61,282 nucleotides of DNA. Origin: VRUE01 sp963748075. GTDB lineage: Bacteria; Actinomycetota; Thermoleophilia; Solirubrobacterales; 70-9. Under the pieces are notes generated by a model. It saw only the letters and a list, made by a program, of their open reading frames with translations. It was not told the DNA's origin and ran no database searches. Location: contig CAVVHQ010000006.1 of assembly GCA_963748075.1 (NCBI GenBank), forward strand, positions 1 to 61,282, given 5' to 3'. Shown piece by piece: positions 52,457-61,228 of this stretch. The position numbers and the translations under genes are program-made. Position 1 is the first letter of the stretch, and the number at the start of each line of letters is the position of its first letter.

Positions 52457-52680
52457 TCAGCTGTAGCGGTCCCAGCGGCGCAGCTCCGGCTCCGGATCGA
52501 TTGGGCGGCCGCGGAGGTGGATCTCGAAGTGCAGGTGACAGCCGACGGTGCGGGCGTTGCCGGTCTCGCCGACGATCCCGACTCGCTCGCCGGCCCAGAC
52601 GCGGTCGCCGCGGCGGACGCGGGCGGGGCGAGCCATGTGGGCGTAGAAGTAGCTCCCTGCCCGGATCGGCCTGCAACCGC
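52457..52680 (-). pseudogene. C-terminal fragment of an M23 (LytM-type) peptidase
   Basis: The frame ending at 52457 reads YFYAHMARPARVRRGDRVWA, GERVGIVGETGNARTVGCHL and HFEIHLRGRPIDPEPELRRW before DRYS-stop. That is the end of an M23 peptidoglycan endopeptidase, including the zinc-binding HLHFE motif. The N-terminal part is missing, and the fragment begins right at the clpP stop codon, so it is a truncated remnant. Confidence 0.8.
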
Positions 52681-53274
52681 TCAGTGGTGCTCGATCACGC
52701 GGTCGACGAGGCTGTACTCCTTCGCCTCCTCGGCGCTCATGAAGTAGTCGCGATCGGTGTCTTTCGTGACCTTGTCGAAAGGCTGGCCGGTGTGCTTGGC
52801 GAGGATCTCGTCGAGGCGGCGGCGGACGTCGATGATCTCTTTGGCGTGGATCTCGATGTCGGTCGCCTGGCCTTCGAATCCGGACGACACCTGGTGGATG
52901 AGGATCTTCGAGTTGGGCAGCGCCATCCGCTTGCCCGCGGCGCCCCCGGCCAGCAGCAGCGCCCCCATGCTCATCGCGATGCCGACGCAGATCGTCTGCA
53001 CGTCGGGTTTGATGAACTGCATCGTGTCGTAGATCGCCAAGCCGGCGTAGACCGAGCCGCCGGGCGAATTGATGTAGAGGCTGATGTCCTTGTCCGGGTC
53101 CTCGGACTCGAGGTGCAGCAGCTGGGCGACGATCAGGTTGGCGATGTCCTCGGAGATCGGGGTGCCGAGGAAGACGATCCGCTCCCCGAGCAGGCGCGAG
53201 TAGATGTCGAAGGCGCGCTCGCCGCGCGAGGTTTGCTCGACCACCATTGGGACCAGGGGACTCATGGCCGCCAC
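52681..53274 (-). CDS. clpP: ATP-dependent Clp protease proteolytic subunit ClpP
   Basis: A 197-residue serine protease. The triad is visible: Ser in GIAMSMGALLL, His in KILIHQVSSG and Asp in KDTDRDYFMS. It forms double heptamers with ClpX. The start could be the first ATG or an ATG 3 or 9 codons later. It follows tig with 27 bases between, the usual tig-clpP order, but clpX is 3.5 kb away beyond accessory DNA. Confidence 0.96.
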   Translation of the reverse strand: MAAMSPLVPMVVEQTSRGERAFDIYSRLLGERIVFLGTPISEDIANLIVAQLLHLESEDPDKDISLYINSPGGSVYAGLAIYDTMQFIKPDVQTICVGIAMSMGALLLAGGAAGKRMALPNSKILIHQVSSGFEGQATDIEIHAKEIIDVRRRLDEILAKHTGQPFDKVTKDTDRDYFMSAEEAKEYSLVDRVIEHH

Positions 53275-53301
53275 TCTATAGAAGGCGCCCGGCAGGCCGC
53301 C

Positions 53302-54684
53302 TCAGTCCGAGCCCGGCGTCCAGAGCGAGCCGGCCTCCTCGCGCTCCTTCTCCGGCGTCCACAGCTTCTCGCGCGCCTCGGCCCGCTCGAGCGGAATCGG
53401 CTTCGCCGACTCGGCAACCAGGTCGATCGCCTTGCGGATGCGAATGTCCTCGCGGACCATCGCGTCGCGACCGCTCTGGCGCAGCCGCTTCAGCAGCTTC
53501 TCGGGGGTGGTGCGCTCGTGCTCGGCGGTATGGGCCAGCGCCTCGAGCATCTCCTCCTCGGAGACCTCGACCCCCTCGGCCTCTGCGATCGCCGCCAGCA
53601 CCGCCTCGCGCCTCAGCTCCGCCTCGGCGTCGGGCTTCGACTCCTCGATCGCCTGCTCGCGGGTTTTTCCCTGCATCTGCAGGTAGGAGTCGGGGCTCAT
53701 GCCGCGCGCCGCGAGCTGCCGCTCCAGCCGCTCCCAGCGCTCCGCGGCGCGGGCGCTCACCAGCTCCTCGGGCAGCTCCACCGTGGCCCCCTCGGCGGCG
53801 GCCTCGACCGCGGCGAGCCGGAAGTCCTGCTCGATCCGCTCGCCGACGACCTCGGCGAGCCGCTTGCCGATGTCGACGCGCAGCTCCTCCAAGGTGTCGA
53901 ACTCCGACGCCTCGGCGGCAAAGTCGTCGTCGAGCGGGGGCAGCACCTTCTCCCGCACCTCCTTGACCTCGACTTTGAAGACCGCCTCATTGCCGGCGAG
54001 GTCCTCGGCGCGGTAGTCCTCGGGAAAGCTGACCTCGACCTCGCGCGTCTCGCCGGCGCTCGCCCCGGCAAGCTGCTCCTCAAAGCCCTCGACCAGTTGG
54101 CCGCCCCCCAGCTCGAGCAGGTAGTCGGTAGCCGTGCCGCCCTCGAACGCCTTGCCGTCGACCAGGCCCTCAAAGTCGATCAGCAGCGCGTCGCCCTCGG
54201 CCGCCGCCCGCTCGACCGGCTCCAGCCTGGCGAAGCCCTCGCGGATCCGCTCGACCTCGCGGTCGACGAGATCGGCCGGCGCCTCGGGCTCGGCCCGCCC
54301 CACCTCGAGACCCCTGTACTCGCCGAGCTTCGCCTGCGGCCGGACGCCGATCTGGAACTTGAAGCCGAGCGGCTCGCCCTCCTCCTCGGGGGTCGAGACC
54401 ATCTCGACGCGGGGGTCGCCGACCGGTGCGATGCCGGAGGCGAGCAGGGCCCGTTCGTACCACTCCGGCAGCGCCTCGCGGATCGCCTCCTCCAGCACCG
54501 CCGCGAAGCCGACGCGCTGGATCACCAGCGAGGGCGGCGCCTTGCCCTTGCGGAAACCGGGCATCCGCATCTCCCGCGCCAGGGTGCGGGAGGCGCGGTT
54601 GACGGCGCGCTCCACGTCGGCGGCGGGGACCTCGACCTCGACTTCGACGCGCGAGTTCGGCAGCTCTTTGACAGTCGGCGCCAT
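53302..54684 (-). CDS. tig: Trigger factor
   Basis: A 460-residue ribosome-bound chaperone. The N-terminal domain has the ribosome-binding signature near RMPGFRKGKAPPSLV. An FKBP-type prolyl isomerase domain covers about residues 150-235 (GDALLIDFEGLVDG, PEDYRAEDLAGNEAVFKVEV), and a helical C-terminal domain follows. The tail carries a repeat (KLWTPEKE and SLWTPGSD). The ATG giving MAPTVKEL is used. Confidence 0.95.
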   Translation of the reverse strand: MAPTVKELPNSRVEVEVEVPAADVERAVNRASRTLAREMRMPGFRKGKAPPSLVIQRVGFAAVLEEAIREALPEWYERALLASGIAPVGDPRVEMVSTPEEEGEPLGFKFQIGVRPQAKLGEYRGLEVGRAEPEAPADLVDREVERIREGFARLEPVERAAAEGDALLIDFEGLVDGKAFEGGTATDYLLELGGGQLVEGFEEQLAGASAGETREVEVSFPEDYRAEDLAGNEAVFKVEVKEVREKVLPPLDDDFAAEASEFDTLEELRVDIGKRLAEVVGERIEQDFRLAAVEAAAEGATVELPEELVSARAAERWERLERQLAARGMSPDSYLQMQGKTREQAIEESKPDAEAELRREAVLAAIAEAEGVEVSEEEMLEALAHTAEHERTTPEKLLKRLRQSGRDAMVREDIRIRKAIDLVAESAKPIPLERAEAREKLWTPEKEREEAGSLWTPGSD

Positions 54685-54865
54685 CGAGTGCGGGACCCTA
54701 GACGAATCGGCTCCCGCCGGTGGAGGCATTCGGGGGTGCATAGGCCCCCAAATGCTTCATCGAAGCGAGCCTGACCGCCGCCACAGGCGGCGGAGCGCCA
54801 CGGCCAAGTCGATCGCGAAGGCGAACCCGCGCCCCAGCGGCCCGGTGACCAGCCATGCCCCCGCC

Positions 54866-56374
54866 CTATTCGCCATTCGCGTATTCCAGCAGGGAGGAGT
54901 CGACCAGCCACTCGACCGGGGCGCGGTCGTCGCTGTAGACCTCACCGCCGGGCAGCCGGGGCGCCAGCCGGGCCGCAGCCCGGCGCGCCGGCGCCCGCAG
55001 CTCCGCCGGCAGCGAGCGGGCCGCGCCGCGCAGGCGGGCGGCGGAGAGCTGCCCCGCACCCGCCACCAGCAGCGTGTTGGTCGGCTCGATCGGATCGCGC
55101 CGGACGCGCGGGAAGGCGCTCGCCATCGTCCTGCCCAGCACCCGCTCGAGCGCCCCGCTCCCCTCTGGATGGCCGACGTTGACGATCACCACGCCACCGG
55201 GGGCGAGGCGGTCCCGCGCCAGCTCGAAGAACTCCCGGCTGGTCAGGTAGAAGGGGATGTAGGGCTGGCGGTAGGCGTCGACCATGATCGCGTCGTAGCC
55301 GCCCGCCGAGCGCGCCAGCCAGGGCCGGGCGTCCTCGGTGAAGACCCGCATGCGGGGGTTGCGAAGCCCGAAGAAGCGCCGACCCAGCTCGGTCAGCTCG
55401 CCGTCGATCTCGACCGCGTCGACCTCGGTGCGGGGGAAGAAGTGGCCGAAGGCGCGGGCCACGGTGCCGCCGGCGTTGCCGAGGATCGCGATCCGGGCCG
55501 GTGGCCGCGCCCGCGCCGCGAACGGCAGCACCAGATGGCCGTCCCAGTAGCCGCCGGTCAGGAAGCTGCCCGGCCGGTAGAGCGAGTGGACGGCCTGGCC
55601 CTCGTTCAGCTCCAGCGCCCGCGAGCCGTCGGGTCGTTCGACCACCCGCGCGTACTGCTGCGTCGTCTCCGCCTCGTAGAGCACCTTGCCGGTGTCGGCC
55701 GCCTTGATCGTCCCGACCGGGGCCGCGACCACCAGCGCCAGCGCCGCGGGCAGCGGCGCGAAGCGCCAGCCGAGCCCCGCCGCGCCGACCAGCGCCAGGG
55801 CGAGCGCGAAGACGAGGAAGGTGCGCTGGGTCCCCAGCAGGGGGATCAGCAGGAGGGCGGCGACCATCGTCCCGAACAGCGAGCCGGCGGTGGAGATCGC
55901 GTAGAGCCTCCCCACCACCTCGCCGGAGCGACCCACCTCGCCGACCGTGAGGCGAACGGCCCACGGCGAGGCCGCGCCGAGCAGGGCGACGGGCACCGCG
56001 ACCAGCGCCAGCACCCCGAACAGCGAGCCGAGGAAGCCGCCGATCGAGACCGTGTCGAAGGCGTCGACCGAGAGGCCGAGGAAGGGGCGGGCGGCGAACG
56101 GGACCGCGGCGATCAGCAGCGCCGCGACGAGCACCATCAGGCAGAGCCCGCGCAGGTGCGGGTGGCGGTCGGCGAAGCGCCCGCCGAACCAGTAGCCGGC
56201 GGACAGGGCGACGAGGACGACTCCGATCGTGTTCGCCCAGACGATCGTCGAGGCGCCGAAGTAGGGGGCGAGCAGGCGCGCCGCGGCGATCTCGGCCCCG
56301 AGGCTGGCGGCGCCGACCGCGAAGATCAGCGCCGGCAGCAGCGCCCGCTCAGCGCGGCTCAAGCTCGGGGTCAT
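54866..56374 (-). CDS. Membrane-fused spermidine synthase-like protein
   Basis: A 502-residue protein. Residues 1-215 contain about seven hydrophobic helices (for example GAEIAAARLLAPYFGASTIV). Residues of about 220-430 form a spermidine-synthase/SAM-methyltransferase fold (IAILGNAGGTVARAFGHFFP, VDAVEIDGELTELGRRFFGL, YDAIMVDAYRQPYIPFYLTS). Such fusions are common in actinobacteria and many are not proven polyamine enzymes. It overlaps the 3' end of the CtaG gene by 26 bases and is probably co-transcribed with it. Confidence 0.82.
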   Translation of the reverse strand: MTPSLSRAERALLPALIFAVGAASLGAEIAAARLLAPYFGASTIVWANTIGVVLVALSAGYWFGGRFADRHPHLRGLCLMVLVAALLIAAVPFAARPFLGLSVDAFDTVSIGGFLGSLFGVLALVAVPVALLGAASPWAVRLTVGEVGRSGEVVGRLYAISTAGSLFGTMVAALLLIPLLGTQRTFLVFALALALVGAAGLGWRFAPLPAALALVVAAPVGTIKAADTGKVLYEAETTQQYARVVERPDGSRALELNEGQAVHSLYRPGSFLTGGYWDGHLVLPFAARARPPARIAILGNAGGTVARAFGHFFPRTEVDAVEIDGELTELGRRFFGLRNPRMRVFTEDARPWLARSAGGYDAIMVDAYRQPYIPFYLTSREFFELARDRLAPGGVVIVNVGHPEGSGALERVLGRTMASAFPRVRRDPIEPTNTLLVAGAGQLSAARLRGAARSLPAELRAPARRAAARLAPRLPGGEVYSDDRAPVEWLVDSSLLEYANGE

Positions 56375-57263
56375 CGCTTGCCGCGCTCAGCCGCTCCTCC
56401 AGCAGGGCACCGTGGCCGGCGGCGACGGCGCGCTGGGCGCGGCGCTCGTCGAGCGGCACGCCGCGCTGCCGCGCCAGGTCGAGCAGGTCCTGCTTTTCGG
56501 TCCCTTCGCGGGCCACCTCGAAGAACACCCAGGCGAGCACGCCGAGCGCCAGGAAGGTCCCCTCGATCATCATGATCACCCCCGCCGTGCTCTGATCGGC
56601 GATCGCGGAGATGCCCCAGTAGCGCTCGCCCGGCGCGTAGATCGGGTAGAGCACGGTCCCCGACCACATCAGCACGTTGCCGAGGATCGCGCTGGTGAAG
56701 CGGACGGCGACCACGTAGGCGACCTTCCAACCGGCCCCGAACCACTGCGGCTTGGGGAGCGGGCCGAACACCGGCATCCACATCAGGCAGCCGAAGAAGA
56801 GGAAGGTCGTGTGCTCGAGGGCGTGGATCGGCGCCGCGCCGTAGGCGTCCTGGTAGATCGGCGGGATGTGCCAGAGGTAGAAGTTGATCGCCCAGAGCGG
56901 GAAGGCGACCGCCGGGTGGACGAGGATCTGGAGGCGGTTGAAGGCGGGGATCGCGAGGATCGGCTGCAGCAGCGAGCGGGTCAGGCCGAGGACGAGCAGC
57001 AGGGCGGCGAGGTCGCCGATCAGCAGGTGCTCGACCATGTGGGCGATCACCAGCTCGTCGGAGATGTGGCCGATCGGGCTGAACAGGGCGATCGCGATCG
57101 TCAGCAGGCCGGCCCCGAAGCAGAGTTGGCGCCAGAGCGGCACCCGGCGGCCGTCCCAGGACAGCACCATCACCCGGTGCCAGTAGAGGACACCGGCGAC
57201 GGTGACCGGGATCACCTCGAGCGGCAGGAAGGTGCCGGCGACGTGGGCGAACGGCAGGCTCAC
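56349..57263 (-). CDS. ctaG: Cytochrome c oxidase assembly protein, CtaG/caa3 type
   Basis: A 304-residue protein with seven hydrophobic helices. Conserved histidines appear in VIAHMVEHLLIGDLAALLL, INFYLWHIPPIYQDA and ALEHTTFLFFGCLMW, typical of the caa3_CtaG family that helps insert copper into cytochrome oxidase. A charged C-terminal tail follows. The GTG start is divergent from the GH15 gene, with 27 bases between. Confidence 0.87.
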   Translation of the reverse strand: MSLPFAHVAGTFLPLEVIPVTVAGVLYWHRVMVLSWDGRRVPLWRQLCFGAGLLTIAIALFSPIGHISDELVIAHMVEHLLIGDLAALLLVLGLTRSLLQPILAIPAFNRLQILVHPAVAFPLWAINFYLWHIPPIYQDAYGAAPIHALEHTTFLFFGCLMWMPVFGPLPKPQWFGAGWKVAYVVAVRFTSAILGNVLMWSGTVLYPIYAPGERYWGISAIADQSTAGVIMMIEGTFLALGVLAWVFFEVAREGTEKQDLLDLARQRGVPLDERRAQRAVAAGHGALLEERLSAASDDPELEPR

Positions 57264-57290
57264 GGCATTCCACGGTAGCTTGGCACCGCT

Positions 57291-59186
57291 TTGAGCGCAG
57301 CCGACCACCGCTTCCCGCCGATCGGCAGCTACGGCTTCCTCTCCGACTGCCACACCAGCGCCCTCGTCGCCTTCCCGGGGGAGGTCGAGTGGCTCTGCGT
57401 GCCGCGCTTCGACTCGCCCAGCGTCTTCGCCGCGCTGCTCGATCGCGACGCCGGCCACTTCAAGCTGGCGCCGGCCGGGGTCGTCGTGCCGATCAGCCGG
57501 CGTTACGAGCCGGGCACGCTGGTGATCGAGACGACCTGGGTGACCCCGACCGGCTGGGTCGTCGTCCACGACGCGCTGACGATCAGCGAATGGGCCGAGC
57601 AGGAAGGACCGGGCTCGCGGCCGCGGACGGCGCACGAGTGCGACCACTCGCTGCTGCGGACGGCGACCTGCGTCAACGGCGAGGTCGAGCTGGAGATGGA
57701 GTGCGTGCCCCGGTTCGCCTACGGGGCGAAGGCGGCCGAGTGGAGCGGCGGCGAGCTGGGCGAGGCGGCGGCGCGCGACAGCGACGGCACCGAGCTGCGG
57801 CTGAGCAGCGACATGGACCTCGCCCTGGAGGGCGGCGCGGCGCGCGGGCGGCTGCGGCTGCGCGAGGACGAAACCGGCTTCTGCGCCATAGCCTGGGGCG
57901 ACGGCGGGCTGGGCGGCCCGCGCAGCGCCCCCGAGGCGCTGGAGCGGATCGAGTCGACGACGGAGTTCTGGCGCGCCTGGCTGCGCGACGGCGACTTCCC
58001 CGATCACCCCTGGCGGATCTACCTGCAGCGCTCGGCGCTCGTCCTCAAAGGGCTCACCTACGCGCCGAGCGGGGCGATCGTCGCTGCGCCGACCACCTCG
58101 CTGCCCGAGACCCCCGGGGGCGAACGCAACTGGGACTACCGCTTCAGCTGGATCCGCGACTCGACCTTCAGCCTCTGGGCGTTGCACACGCTCGGCTTCG
58201 ACCAGGAGGCGCGCGACTTCATGCGCTTCGTACTCGACATCTGCCACGAAGACCCGCGGCTGCAGATCATGTACGGGATCGGCGGCGAGAAGCAGCTGAC
58301 CGAGCGGACGCTCGACCACCTCGGCGGCTACGGCGGCGCGCAGCCGGTGCGGACCGGCAACGGCGCCTACGAGCAGCGGCAGAACGACGTCTGGGGGGCG
58401 CTGCTGGACTCGATCTACCTGCACGAGAAGGCGCTGCGCGGCGCCGGCACCCCGGCCGACCGCAAACTGATCCGCGAGCAGGTGGAAGCTGCGATCGCCG
58501 CCTGGCCGCATCCCGACCAGGGGATCTGGGAGTCGCGCGGCGAGCCGCAGCACTACGTCTCCTCGAAGCTGATGATCTGGGTCGCGGTCGACCGCGGCGC
58601 CCGCCTCGCCCGCACCGTCGGCGTCGAGGATGTCTCCGAGGAGTGGGAGGAGACGGCGGAGCGGATCCGCGCGGAGATCCTCGAGCGGGGCGTGCGCGAC
58701 GAAGTCTTCCGCCAGCACTACGAGACCGACGCGCTCGACGCCTCGACGCTGCTGATCCCGCTCGTCCGCTTCCTGCCCGCCGACGATCCGCGCGTGCGGG
58801 CGACGGTCGAGGAGATCGCCGCCCGGCTCACTCAGAACGATCTCGTCCTCCGCTACAAGGTGGAGGAGACCGACGACGGGCTGAGCGGCGAGGAGGGGAC
58901 CTTCCTGATCTGCTCTTTCTGGCTGGTCTCGGCGCTCTCGGAGATCGGCGAGCCGGAGCGCGCACGGGAACTCTGCGAGCGGCTGCTCGAGGCGGCCGGC
59001 TGGCTCGACCTCTACGCGGAGGAGCTGGAGGCGAAGAGCGCGCAGCACCTCGGCAACTTCCCGCAGGCCTTCACCCACCTGGCGCTGATCAACGCGGTCT
59101 CCCACGTGATCGCCGACGAGCAGCGCGAACACGCCGGGCCGACCGCCGCGTTCAGCGAGATGGGCGGCGTCCGCGAGGAAGCCTGA
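57291..59186 (+). CDS. Glycoside hydrolase family 15 protein (glucoamylase/trehalase type)
   Basis: A 631-residue cytosolic enzyme. The N-terminal beta-rich domain starts PPIGSYGFLSDCHTSALV. The alpha/alpha barrel has the GH15 motifs GGERNWDYRFSWIRD, YGIGGEKQLTERTLDHLGGY and WESRGEPQHYVSSKLMIWVA, and ends LGNFPQAFTHLALI. In mycobacteria close relatives act as trehalases, in others as glucoamylases; the sequence does not decide. The TTG start is used. No signal peptide. Confidence 0.9.
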   Translation: MSAADHRFPPIGSYGFLSDCHTSALVAFPGEVEWLCVPRFDSPSVFAALLDRDAGHFKLAPAGVVVPISRRYEPGTLVIETTWVTPTGWVVVHDALTISEWAEQEGPGSRPRTAHECDHSLLRTATCVNGEVELEMECVPRFAYGAKAAEWSGGELGEAAARDSDGTELRLSSDMDLALEGGAARGRLRLREDETGFCAIAWGDGGLGGPRSAPEALERIESTTEFWRAWLRDGDFPDHPWRIYLQRSALVLKGLTYAPSGAIVAAPTTSLPETPGGERNWDYRFSWIRDSTFSLWALHTLGFDQEARDFMRFVLDICHEDPRLQIMYGIGGEKQLTERTLDHLGGYGGAQPVRTGNGAYEQRQNDVWGALLDSIYLHEKALRGAGTPADRKLIREQVEAAIAAWPHPDQGIWESRGEPQHYVSSKLMIWVAVDRGARLARTVGVEDVSEEWEETAERIRAEILERGVRDEVFRQHYETDALDASTLLIPLVRFLPADDPRVRATVEEIAARLTQNDLVLRYKVEETDDGLSGEEGTFLICSFWLVSALSEIGEPERARELCERLLEAAGWLDLYAEELEAKSAQHLGNFPQAFTHLALINAVSHVIADEQREHAGPTAAFSEMGGVREEA

Positions 59187-59210
59187 GCGATCTCCCGCTT
59201 GCACGATTTC

Positions 59211-59259
59211 TTGCGGACGGACAAACGTCTTGCAGACAGAAGATTAAGTTTCGTATATA
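59211..59259 (+). promoter_or_regulatory. Tandem operator-like repeats overlapping a promoter
   Basis: Two direct repeats TTGCGGACGGA (59211-59221) and TTGCAGACAGA (59230-59240) are 19 bases apart, about two helical turns. The second supplies a -35-like TTGCAG, followed after 18 bases by TATATA (59254-59259) as a -10. They lie directly before an ArsR-like regulator gene and may mediate its autoregulation. Confidence 0.6.
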
Positions 59260-59272
59260 TTGCGGCTTCCGA

Positions 59273-59591
59273 ATGGCAGGGAAGGACAAACCCGATCTTC
59301 AGGCTCTGCTCACAGCGCTCAGGCACGAACTGCGGCGCCGCATCCTGCGCGTGATGGCGGACGGCGAGCCGATCAGCCCCTGTCAGCTGTCCGATCGGCT
59401 GGGCGCGTCGGTCAGCAACGTCAGCTACCACGTTCGCGTTCTCGCCCGAACACGCCGTGGTCGAGTCGGTCGAAGAGCGGCAGGTGCGGGGCGCGACCCA
59501 GCACTTCTACCGCTTCGCGCGGGGCGCCGAGTGGGCCAAAAAGGTGCTCGAAGAATTCGAGGAGGACCCGCCGGACGACGACGCGTCCTGA
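59273..59591 (+). pseudogene. ArsR-like winged-helix regulator, single frameshift
   Basis: The first part MAGKDKPDLQALLTALRHEL, RRRILRVMADGEPISPCQLS and DRLGASVSNVSYHVRVLA is a winged helix-turn-helix. Skipping one C near 59447 lets it continue EHAVVESVEERQVRGATQHF and YRFARGAEWAKKVLEEFEED to a TGA at 59591, the expected end for a ~105-residue regulator. The break may be a real mutation, a sequencing error or programmed. The promoter upstream looks intact. Confidence 0.7.
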
Positions 59592-59642
59592 GGGGGGAGA
59601 GATCGGCCCGCTGCGCCCTTGTGTAGGTGAGTCGTGGAAGGC

Positions 59643-59906
59643 ATGGACGAGACCCGAACCCCAGCAGAGGACGACGCCGCCGTCGAGGGCGCGGTGCTGC
59701 GGCTGCTGCTGGAGCTCCACCCCGCCCTGATCGCCTTCGAGGAGCTGCTGCGCGAGATCGCCGCGGGCGCCGCCGACTTCGGGCAGCGCGACGCGCTCGA
59801 GCGGGCGCTGCGCGACCTGGCCGCCGCGGGCCTCCTGCACCGCAACGGCGACCTCGTCCTCCCCAGCCGCGCCGCGGTGCGCTGCGACGAGCTGCTCGGC
59901 GACTGA
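59643..59906 (+). CDS. Small hypothetical protein, winged-helix-like
   Basis: An 87-residue acidic protein (MDETRTPAEDDAAVEGAVLR, then LLLELHPALIAFEELLREIA). The helices and the end DLAAAGLLHRNGDLVLPSRA have the look of a small winged helix, with AAAGLLHR-GDLVLPSRA as the wing. It follows the broken ArsR-like gene on the same strand by about 50 bases. Fold level only. Confidence 0.6.
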   Translation: MDETRTPAEDDAAVEGAVLRLLLELHPALIAFEELLREIAAGAADFGQRDALERALRDLAAAGLLHRNGDLVLPSRAAVRCDELLGD

Positions 59907-59911
59907 GGCGG

Positions 59912-61228
59912 TCAGTCCTCGCGCAGCGGACGGCGCGCCGTCTCGGGGAGACGGAGGACGACCGGCACGGCGGCCAGCGCGACCAGCGCCAGCATCAGGC
60001 CGGGCGCCGGGTCCCAGCCGGTGAGGCGGATCAGCAGGGTGGCGGCGAGCGGGGAGAGGCCGCCGAAGATCGCGGTGGCGATGTTGTAGCCGACCGCCAG
60101 GCCGCTGAAGCGATCGGCGGTGCCGAACTGCTCCGGGATCGCCGAGGAGGCGATCGAGCACCAGGCGGCGGCCCCGGCCGCCAGCGCGACGGCCGCCGCC
60201 AGCTGCAGCAGGGCGGCGCTGCCGGCGAGCAGGGCGAAGAGCGGCACCGAGGCGACGATCAGCGCCAGCCCGGTGACGCCGAGGCTGGCCCGCCGGCCGC
60301 CGGCGTCCGCCCACCAGCCGGCCAGCGGCGTGAGCAGCACGTACACCGCCGTCGCGACGGTCGACCAGATCAGCGCGTCGTCGTGCTGCGCCTTGCCGAA
60401 CGACTCCAGAAAGGTGGGCACGTAGGTGATGCCCAGGTAGTAGGCGACCGAGCCGACCGCGGAGAGCGCGAAGGCCACGAACACCGCCCACCGGGCCCTG
60501 ACCACCGCGTCGCGGACCGGATGCTCCGAGACCTGGCCCGATTCCCGCATGCGGCGGAAGGCCGGCGTTTCGGCGAGCGACCTCCTCAACACCAGGATCG
60601 TCACGGCGAGCGCGGCCCCCAGCAGCACCGGGATCCGCCAGCCCCAGTCGTCGAGCTGCTGCTGGGAGAGGGCAGCGCTGACGATCGCGGTCGAGCCGAC
60701 CGCGATCAGCGTTCCGATCCCGGAGGCGGCGGGGGCGAAGCTGACGACCAGGCCGCGCGACCTGACCTTGGCGATCTCCAGCAGGTAGACCAGGATGCCC
60801 GAGTACTCGCCGCCCACCGCGAACCCCATCGCCAGCCGCAGCAGGAAGAGGCCGATCGGCGCGGCGACGCCGATCCTCGCCTCGCTCGGCAGCAGGCCGT
60901 TGAGCAGCAGCGCGACGCTCATGATCGAGGCCGAGACGAGCAGCGCGTCGCGGCGCCCGATCCGGTCGCCGAAGTGGCCGAAGACGATCGCCCCGACCGG
61001 GCGGGCCAGGTAGGCGATCGCGAAGACCGCCAGGGTCACGACCACCCCGTCCAGGCCGCTCTCGCCGGGGAAGAAGACCCGCGCGTAGATCGGCGCCAGG
61101 AAGACGTAGAGGCTGAAGTCGTACCACTCGATGATCGTCCCCAGCGCGGCGACGACCACGGCTCGTCGCGTCCCCGCGGCGGCTACCTCGGTGCCCGCTT
61201 CGCCTGCGACGTCCTCTCCATCGCCCAC
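59912..61228 (-). CDS. MHS-family major facilitator transporter (metabolite:proton symporter)
   Basis: A 438-residue transporter with twelve helices. MHS features are TIIEWYDFSLYVFLAPIYAR, GHFGDRIGRRDALLVS (the MFS loop motif), AMGFAVGGEYSG and IPEQFGTADRFSGLAVGYNI. The family includes proline/betaine, citrate and alpha-ketoglutarate symporters; the substrate is not clear. It is convergent with the small plus-strand gene. Nothing else is seen in the last 54 bases. Confidence 0.9.
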   Translation of the reverse strand: MGDGEDVAGEAGTEVAAAGTRRAVVVAALGTIIEWYDFSLYVFLAPIYARVFFPGESGLDGVVVTLAVFAIAYLARPVGAIVFGHFGDRIGRRDALLVSASIMSVALLLNGLLPSEARIGVAAPIGLFLLRLAMGFAVGGEYSGILVYLLEIAKVRSRGLVVSFAPAASGIGTLIAVGSTAIVSAALSQQQLDDWGWRIPVLLGAALAVTILVLRRSLAETPAFRRMRESGQVSEHPVRDAVVRARWAVFVAFALSAVGSVAYYLGITYVPTFLESFGKAQHDDALIWSTVATAVYVLLTPLAGWWADAGGRRASLGVTGLALIVASVPLFALLAGSAALLQLAAAVALAAGAAAWCSIASSAIPEQFGTADRFSGLAVGYNIATAIFGGLSPLAATLLIRLTGWDPAPGLMLALVALAAVPVVLRLPETARRPLRED

